NCBI GenBank assembly: GCA_922989275.2
Contig: OV277862.1
Coordinates: forward strand, 65,113,832 to 65,177,831
DNA: 64,000 nucleotides
Source of the DNA: Gari tellinella
Taxonomy: Eukaryota; Mollusca; Bivalvia; Cardiida; Psammobiidae
Reading direction: 5' to 3'
The number at the start of each line of letters is the position of its first letter. The stretch's first letter is position 1. The position numbers and the translations under genes were made by a program. The notes under the pieces are model-generated. The model was not told where the DNA came from. It was given only the letters and a program-made list of their open reading frames with translations, and ran no database searches. Positions 12,201-21,200 of this stretch are shown here, piece by piece.

Positions 12201-15200
12201 TAACCCATTACCCCAAAGTCTGTTTCTAATTTTGAAAGTAGGTTACCATTTAAAGCAAGTTAAAAGGAAAGCAGAATGGGGCCAATGGGCCCTAAGGTGC
12301 ATTCTGATTTTCTTTCAGCCAGCTTCAAGCTACCATCTGCTAGAATATAGAAAATATTTATTATCATACATATTGATAACTAACTCTGTATAAATTGGAC
12401 CTATTTTCTTCAGTTGAGAAATAAAATTCAGGTGTATTTATGGGGTAATGGGTTAAAGCAGGCTGACTGTAAAGCGGAATCATCATCGCCTTAAGGAATA
12501 AGGCACATTCTGCTTTTTTTTCAACCTGCTGTAAGTGGTTGCAGATCTTCAAAATCAGAAACGGTCAGTGTGCTAATGGGTTAAGACTTGTTTGTCTAGC
12601 TACAGTCGAACTTCGATATCTCGAACTCAGTTAAATTGAAAATACTCGTATTTCAAAGTTAAAACATGGCTCAGCCACGTTTTAACTTTGAAATAAGGGT
12701 ATGTTCCACCTAACCGAGCATGAAACAATGCAGTTCATATGTCGAACTATCGGATAGTTCGAGATATCGAAGTTCGACTGTATTTACAACATTGACTATG
12801 CATTATAATATCGTGACCACACAGTGGAAGGCTAAAAAAAAACAAAAAAAAGGTAGCAGAGTTTAAAGCCTAGACAAAATGGAGTGTTTTGTTTGTTTAC
12901 GTCCGTTACTGCCATCTATGGGCTAATTGGAAGCCCCAGAGAGAGGGGAGCGGATACAGAGAACCCTGGCGTGATGCCCTACTCTTATTATCGAAAGAGT
13001 TCTCTGGTTCTTTTAGATGCCAAGTGTAAAGCACTCATACATCGGACCTCGGTTTATAAAGTCTCATCCGAAGGGCTTGGTCCGGCGGGGGATCAAACTC
13101 GCAACCCCTGACGTCGTAAGCGGGAGCTTTACCCCTCGACTACGTCCGCCGTCAAAATGGAGTGTAAAAATATAATGAAAAAATGAGGAAAAGAGCACAA
13201 CAAATTTTTAATGTTTTAGAGTAAATGAAAAGGCCTTTCTATAACTGCCACTAAATTGTTTTAACTAACAGGTGTTTAAGGCAAGTATCTAGTTCAAACA
13301 GGCTATGGGACAATGAGTTAAAGCAAGGAGAACGTAAAACAGAAAGCTCCTACAGGAGCTTAAAGCAGGTTGTAAGTGAAGTAGAAATGGCCTTAAGGCA
13401 CACTCTGCTTTACTTTCAGCCTGCTTTAATTCTTGTCATGCTAGCGGCGGATATATCAGTGATTGCCTTTGCAAACAGTTTTGATCCAGATGAGATGCAA
13501 CTGTTGCTGGGTTTATTTTTCTCTGCAACAATTATTGCTGTCTGCTACTGTTCTAAAAATACAATTTTCAAAATTTAAGTTTCAATTAGAATCTGATGGA
13601 CAAACAGTTTGGATTTTTATGAGATGCTGCATTATGCAGCGTCTCATCAGGATCCAAACTGTTTGCAGAGGTAATCACCATTCCGCTGCTACCCTGCTGC
13701 ACAATGAGTTGAAAGAGTTAACAGCCTTATCTAACACATACATGTGCAGAGAGTGTGAGATATATTTAGAATAATAGCAGCGTTAACAGTCTAATAAACT
13801 GTAAGTGGACCACTTAATCCTCATCCTGCTAAATTGCCATAGATCTTCTGTGAGATTGTTGTCTGCTAGAAATCGCAGATACAGATTTTATATGCATATT
13901 TTTGACTGATGAAACCCGAATATGAAAGACAATTAGTTTGGGTTCTGATCAGCCACAGAATTCATCAGTATTTCTCTGATCTGTATCCCAACTGTTTCTA
14001 AATAAATGTACTAGTGAAGTTGTTAATGGTTAATGATTCTACTTGTTAGTTCACTGTGTTTGTTCTAGTCTTAATAGGAAGAACAATACAGTCAGTCTTG
14101 TGTTAACTCCTTACTCCATTGCCTGTTTCTAGTAGTTTTGAAGACCTGGACCACTTAACCCTTTCCCCAATAGAAGCGCCTTTTAGGGAATATGATTTAT
14201 TCCTCCGCTGAAGAAATAGTTCCAATTTAATCAGTCATAAATGTCTATTATAAGGAAAAATTTCTATATTTTAGCACAGGATAGCTTAAAGTAGGCTGAA
14301 AGTAAAGCAGAATGCACCTTAAGGCGCATTTTGCTTTACTTTCAACCTGCTTTTAGTTGTCACCTATCTTCAATATTAGAAATAGGCTATCAGGTAAAGG
14401 GTTAAAGCAGGTTGAAAGAAAACCAGCATGCGCCTTAACAAGTTAACAGTTAACACATTCAACCCTAGCCACGTGTATACTCGTCATTAAGCAACCCTTT
14501 CCCACATAGCATATCTCTAGTACTGAATGTAGGTGTCCACTTAAAACAGGTTGAAAGTAAAGCAGAATGCGCTTTAAGCGCATTCTGCTTTACTTTCAGC
14601 CTGCTTTAAGCTATCATCTGCTAGAATATAGAAAATATTTTGTATTATACATATTTATGAATGTATAAATTGGAACTATTTTCTTCAGGGCAAGAATAAA
14701 CTTAATGCGCTAAAAGGCGCTTCTATGGGGGAAAGGGTTAAGCAACAATGTACCTGGGAAGAGTATACTTGTTGTATGCAAACAGTGCAGACCCTGATCA
14801 GAGGGCTCCTGCAGGAGTCCTCTGATCAGGGTTTTCACGGTTTGTCATATTGCAATGCAGCAATACAGTGCTCCCTCTCTACAGCGACATCCAATGGGAG
14901 ACAGAGATTGTGTGCGTTGTTCGGAGGGAGTCATTACAGGGAGGGGAAATTGAGACTGTGCTTACATTTGCAAACAGTTTGAATCCAGATCAGACGCCGC
15001 TGTTACAGTTTGTCACTCGTCATTCTATTTATTCTATCGAAATGTCATCTTATATGTAACTATGAGAAAAAACAGCAAACGACAATTTTAAGCAGACGAT
15101 ATTGCAGCAGTAAAAACATAAGACATAATTGTCTTGTTTGGGGAACTGCATCAAGTGTCGTTGTTTGGAGGGACGTTGAAGAGAGGGAACACTGTATATT

Positions 15201-18200
15201 GTTAAAATTAACTCTTAACAGTCTAAAATGGACTAGACTTAATTGGAAATAGGAATTGTCCATTCAAAGTTTCAGGGGTGAATGAGTTAAGGAGCATTCT
15301 GGTTTAGTTGCAGCATCCTTTAAGCTACAATCTGGAAGGATATATAGGAAATCAATCTTCAGGTGCACATTCATTATTTAATAAAACTGAAACTGTTTTC
15401 TTTGATAGAGGGATTGATAAATGTGGGAAAAAAGTGTATTAAAGTGTAGAAACAGTAAGTGGTTGAGATGTGCTGAAGGCATCGTGATCTATTAGCTCCT
15501 AACTGTAATCTAATACATGATAATGCACAGCTATGAATTGTTATTTCTTTACTAGAAATTTTTTATACAGTTACAGTATAGTAGTGTTTTCTTCTGACCT
15601 GGCCGTTTTATTTTTAGGTCGGAACATTCTAAAACTGAAAATTGAATTATCATTGGACTCGATAAGTTCCGTAACCTTTAGCGACAGCTAGCTAGGGATA
15701 CAAATAGCTGTATCTATTGTGCGTAATGACCAGTGGATAAACATTATTTATTCCCATTTAAATGCGTTGCACTAATCTGTAGAAATTACAAATTCTTTTG
15801 AATTTCTAACTTTCTATTTAATCTAAGTGGCAAACATTTTGGAGCCTGATCAGACCCCGGGTTACACAGCTGATCTGACTCCAACCCGTTTGCAATGGAA
15901 ATAGTTATTGTGTTGACATAACAGTAAAGTTAGTGCAGCTGTCTCGTGCTGTAAGAGGATCATGCTTATCTCAAGTACAATAGCGTATGATTATATATCT
16001 CATGTTACCTTTATACTTATAAGGTACCTATTAACCATTATAAACCATTCTGTTCTAAAATAAAAACTGCCAGGTCAGAAAAATCAGACAATAACATGGC
16101 TGTATATAGTAAAACAAAGAAAATCGAGTTAAGCGATCTTTCAGTATAATTCCTATTATCACATAACCTGTGGTCTAGGAGTTGCGTAAAGCCATTATGT
16201 AAATATCGTAATCCACTAGTGGAATATCGTTATTTAGGCTCTGGCCCAGCCTGTTCGTCCACAAGCGCTGCATGTAGCAGGATGCCAAATGACGTCATTT
16301 GCAATGACGTTAACGTAAACAACGTCACGTTTTGGCGGAAAATCTATATAGCACTCAAACTTCTGAGGGTCTACAAAATACGGCATCAATTAGTTTTATA
16401 GGTGCTTAAAATTGTTATGTGATAAATAGAATCTCATATTCATGCTCATTATTTATCATTTTTAATAAACTCAGTGACTAAAATAAATATGACGCTCGCC
16501 AAGGCTCGCATCGTATTATTTTAGTCAACTCGTTTATTAAAAGCAATAAAGAATGAGCACTCATGCAAGATCCTCTATTTAACAGTATGGTTACTAAATT
16601 GAGGATAAAAATTATACAGAAAGCTCCTGCAGGAGCTTTCTGTATTACTTTTATCCTGCAGTCTAGCAGTCACCTGTTTTTGATTACCTACATATGAGTA
16701 TTCCTTGGAACTTTGGAAGGTAGCTTAATACACAGAGCTCCAGATAAGAATAGTATTTCCATGCAATATTAAACTCTTTATCCGCGAGACTATTCTTATG
16801 AGTAGTAACACCATAGGATTGGGTGCTGAAATGAGTTTCTGAAAATGTTGGATTTGTTCTGGAGCCCTGGGTTAGAGATTTGATTGTACAGTGCATTGAT
16901 TGAGCCACATTGTTATTTCCTTTCTGGTTGTAGGATGCATTGGGAGATGTGGTGTATGTGCAGCTGCCTGAAGTACAGGACGAGCTGGAGGCCGATGGTA
17001 AGGCTGTGACTACTTCCAGGGCTTCAGATAAGATGGAGTAAACTGAACCAATCCAAAATGTATTCCCTTATTTCATCACCAAACCCTAATTTGATACTCT
17101 CATTAGAATCGTCTTTTCAAGACGATTCTAATGAGTAGTAACACCATAGGGTTTAAAGCAGAAATGACTATTTAATTTTCTGAAATAAGTTACCCTTATC
17201 TGGAGCTCTGTACTTCTAAAGTATATATAGTACTAGAAATTATCTCCCTTTGTAGATAGTACAAGAAGTGCTCTCTCTCTCTCTCTATCTCTCCCATAAA
17301 TCCTGTTCTACTAAAGCATTGTAGATGAACTTTCATTTAAAGACATCTCCTGACGACCTTTCGGTCATAACTCCTTGCCAGACAATTTCCTTGCAAAACG
17401 CATGGGCCTTGTGAACATGTAGCTAGCAAAGAACCATTTAAGCGTCTCATATGAGACCCGACCTTTATATTTGATAGTTTGGTTAGAAATAACCATTGAA
17501 AAGCCTCTAGAGCATGAGTTAATCTGGGCCTCACCAGGTAAACTGAGATTGGTATACCCGCTGGCAGCTTATGCTGCATGTTTTTCTCGCATATCCAGAA
17601 CAATGGGGGGACTCCATCAATGGACTGAGGAAACATCTTTAAGGAAAGAGTTTGAAAGTGGACGTGTTTTTGCACAAGGTTCAACTGGTGCATCAATACT
17701 GAGAGAGTTATTCCCCTTTTCCACAATTTCCTTTCCTGCAGGTTACATCTATAACGAATGCTGAAGCTTTTGAAATTAAATGTCCTCATTGGAAAGAGAT
17801 TGATGAGTAAAAGTATCTTGCACTCTTTGACGGTATATAATGTTTATAATGGTTTACTAGTATAAACTTTTGATCTTTTTGTAGCCCATACTGTGATGGT
17901 GTGAATCCTGATCAGCTATCATGGACTTGTCTGGCAGATTCTTAGATTTAATCCCCTTTACCATTAGCATCTGGCTGGCAGTTTTGGCTCAAGTCGGGAT
18001 CTCATAAACTTGGAGACATGTTTTTTAACCAAAACTGTCGGCAAGGTACCAGTGCATGTGTTCTGGTATTTGTAGTGTTTCAAGAGTTGCTTTCTTCAGT
18101 TTTATAGCTAAATCTTATTTACTGGTGTTTATTCACTGTTCTTGTTTATGATATTTAAACAATTTGCTATTTTGTGTATCTTAGGACTGGCATTCATTCG

Positions 18201-21200
18201 TTCTGGGCTGCTTATACAGTCGAACTTCAATATCTCGGAACTCGGTTAAACCAAACATACCTATATTTCAAAGTTAAAACGTAGCTTAGCCACGTTTTAA
18301 CTTTGAAATATGGGTATGTTCTACCTAACCAAGCATGAAATAATGCAGTTCATGTGTGGACCTATTGGATAGTTTGAGCTAAGCGAGTTCGAGATATCGA
18401 AGTTCGACTGTATTTGCTTACATGTTTTCGAGGAACACCCTTCAAGTAATTTGGTTTCATTTCCATTGATCAGTAATTTTGTTGTTTGCAGGTGAAGCAG
18501 GTGTGTTGGAGAGTGTGAAAGCTGCAAGTGATATATATAGCCCAGTGACAGGTACTGTCACAGAAGTAAATAAAGATGCTGAAGGAACTCCTAGCATTAT
18601 AAACGAAAGTCCATTGGAAAAGGGTAAGTTTATCTTATTTAGAGTATATGTGACTTCATTGATGTACAAAATATCTTATTATACTGCAAAGTAAAGGACA
18701 AGGTTCACGAAGCCTCCGTTCTGGCCCTGTAAAATCTTTTTTTTTTCAATTTATGTTTTTGCTATATTTTCTCTGTATTTGTCAATTTCAGATATTAATA
18801 CTTCATACTATACATAAAGCTCAACCCAAATTCAAGTTTTGACAACTTCATAGTTTCTTGTAAATGGACCACGAGGCCAAAAAAGTCCAAAAAGGCAGAT
18901 TTTTGGTACAATTTAGGGTATAAATAATAGAAATGAACAATGAAGGCACTAAATTTTAAGTACACAATAAATATGTAAGTTGAAGTAACATATCCAAATT
19001 TTGAAGTGTCGCATGCGTGCCTTCATAATTTATTTTTAGGATTTATACCTAGAATTGTAACAAAAATCTGCTTTTTAGCTCACCTGAGCTAGCTCAGGAT
19101 GAGCTTTTGCAATCCTTGAATGGCCGTCGTCCGTCGTGCGGTGTCAACAATTTTAGTGTTTACACTCTAGAGGCCACAATATTTATCCAATCTTTCTCAA
19201 ACTTGCTCAGATGGTATATTGCCATAAGAGCTTGGATGAGTTCGATTATGGTGGAAATCAGACAAATAGGTGAAGAGTTATCTACCTTTGAACTGCTGAA
19301 AATGCCATATTTAACAGTGTTTACACTTTAGAGGCAACATTATTTATCCAATCTTTCTAAAACTTGTCCAGATTGTATATGACCATAAGAGTTCGGATGA
19401 GTTCAATTATTGTTGAAATCAGATAAATAGATCAAGAGTAATCTACCTTTGAATTGCTGAAAATGCCATATTTAAGGGTGTTTACACTCTAGAGGCCACA
19501 CTTTTTCTCCAATCTTTCTCATACTTGCTCAGATTGTGAATGACTATAAGAGTTCAGATGAGTTCAATTATTGTTGAAATCAGAATAATAGGTGGAGAGT
19601 TATCTACCTTTGAATTGCTGAAAATGCCGTATTTAAGGGTGTTTACACTCTAGAGGCCACAAGTTTTATCCAATCTATCTCAAACTTGCTCAGATTGTAT
19701 ATGACAATAAGAGTTCAGATGAGTTCAATTATTGTTGAAATCGGACCAATAGGGTGAGCGTTATCTACCTTTGAATTGCTGAAAATGCCATATTTAAGGG
19801 TGTTTACACTCTAGAGGCCACACTTTTTATCCAGTCTTTATCAAACTTGCTCAGATTGTATATGACCATAAGAGTTCCAATAAGTGTGATTATGGTTGAA
19901 ATCGTAGAAATAGGTCAAGAGTTGTCTGCCCTTGAATTGCTGAAAATGCCATATCTAACAGTGTTTACACTCTTGCAACTACAGTTTTCAATGGATTTTT
20001 ATTTTACTTGCACACAAAGTATATATCCCTATAAGTTATTAAAGGAGTGCAATTATTGTTGAAATCTAATCGTTGTGGCGATAGTTATCTGCCCTTGATA
20101 TACTTTGAAATGCTAGAAAAGGCTTCATTTTAGTATTGCTTAGGCTCTAGTTATCTGCCCTTGATGTACTCTACTATACTAGAATTAAGAGGTTGTATTC
20201 CAAAATTGCTTACATGCTGTACTACAACTTTGAATGGATTTAGATTAAAACTGGTGAAACAGAAGGTAAAGCTATCAAGCTTCAGTACAACAGGTGAGCG
20301 ATATCAGGGCCTTCAGGCCCTCTTGTTTGTCTTTTTTGACCTCTCGGCTCATTTACAAGAAACTATAAAATTGTCAAAACTTGACTTTGGGTCGTTTTAT
20401 GTGTATAGTATGGAGTATTAGTATCTGATATAGACAAACAAACAGAAAATAAAGATAAAAATCTTTTTTGGAAAAAATATTTTCACAGGGCAAAATCGGA
20501 GGCTTCGTGAACCTTGTCCTTTCTCTCTTCTGATTGACTAAGAAGACATAGACGTGAGCTCATGTCCCTTTCTGAGGCCCTTCATAATTTCTTTATAGAA
20601 ACAAGATGGCCAAATGTTTGACATGGGCTGAAAAATAACTTTCCGCAGGTTGAAAGTAAAGCAGAATGTGCCTTCATACGTATTCTGCTTTACTTTCAGT
20701 CTGCTTTATGCTACCATCTGCTAGTATATAGAAAATAATTTATGTACAGCATATTCAACTGTTTTCTTCAGTGAAGGAATAAATCAAAGGCATATTTATG
20801 GGGTAATGGGTTAACCAAAGCAGCATAATACTTTTGTGGTTTCAGCTCATTATCTCAGGTATACATTGACATTATGAATTTAAATTTTGTATATAGATAC
20901 CATATAAGTGGGTTTTTTCGCGAGAAGGAAATTTTCGCTATTTTCGCGTGTGTATCAAACTCGCGTAAATATAATCAGCCAAATATTCCTAGCTTTCTCT
21001 AGGCCTATTTCATTTTCGGCAGCAAAGTCCACTGGAGGCAGTTTGTCGTCTAAAATTCTGTTTAAATTGTTTTATGTTGAAATACTACTAGTATCAATAC
21101 ATTGCCTGGCAGTCTATGCCTAGATTAACCACAGTGTTATTCTGTGCTGAGCCAGAATTGCAAAAAACAACAAAAAAACACAACTTGGTTAATTTCATAA

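Larger units (their letters stand above)
14450..15290 (+). mobile_element. Family B element inside the nest, split twice
   Basis: Left terminus TTAACACATTCAACCCTAGC. The hairpin core ACAGTGCAGACCCTGATCAG lies at 14779-14850, and the right terminus with GTTTCAGGGGTGAATGAG and TTAA at 15287-15290. It is interrupted by a family A element (14487-14741) and a family D element (14866-15194). Confidence 0.8.
14103..15445 (+). mobile_element. Outer family A element of a four-level nest
   Basis: The left terminus TTAACTCCTTACTCCATTGC runs to GACCAC, where a family A element (14155-14405) interrupts it. It continues AAGCAGGTTGAAAGAAAACC to CGCCTTAA, where a family B element (14450-15290) interrupts it. 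It then resumes GGAGCATTCTGGTTTAGTTG and decays near 15445. The family B insert is itself split twice. Confidence 0.8.

Noticed and set aside
17337..17789. 150-codon minus-strand frame and overlapping 97-codon plus-strand frame
   Set aside because: They overlap on opposite strands within GCSH intron 3, show no domain, and part of the sequence belongs to a dispersed repeat also at 22355 and 47697.
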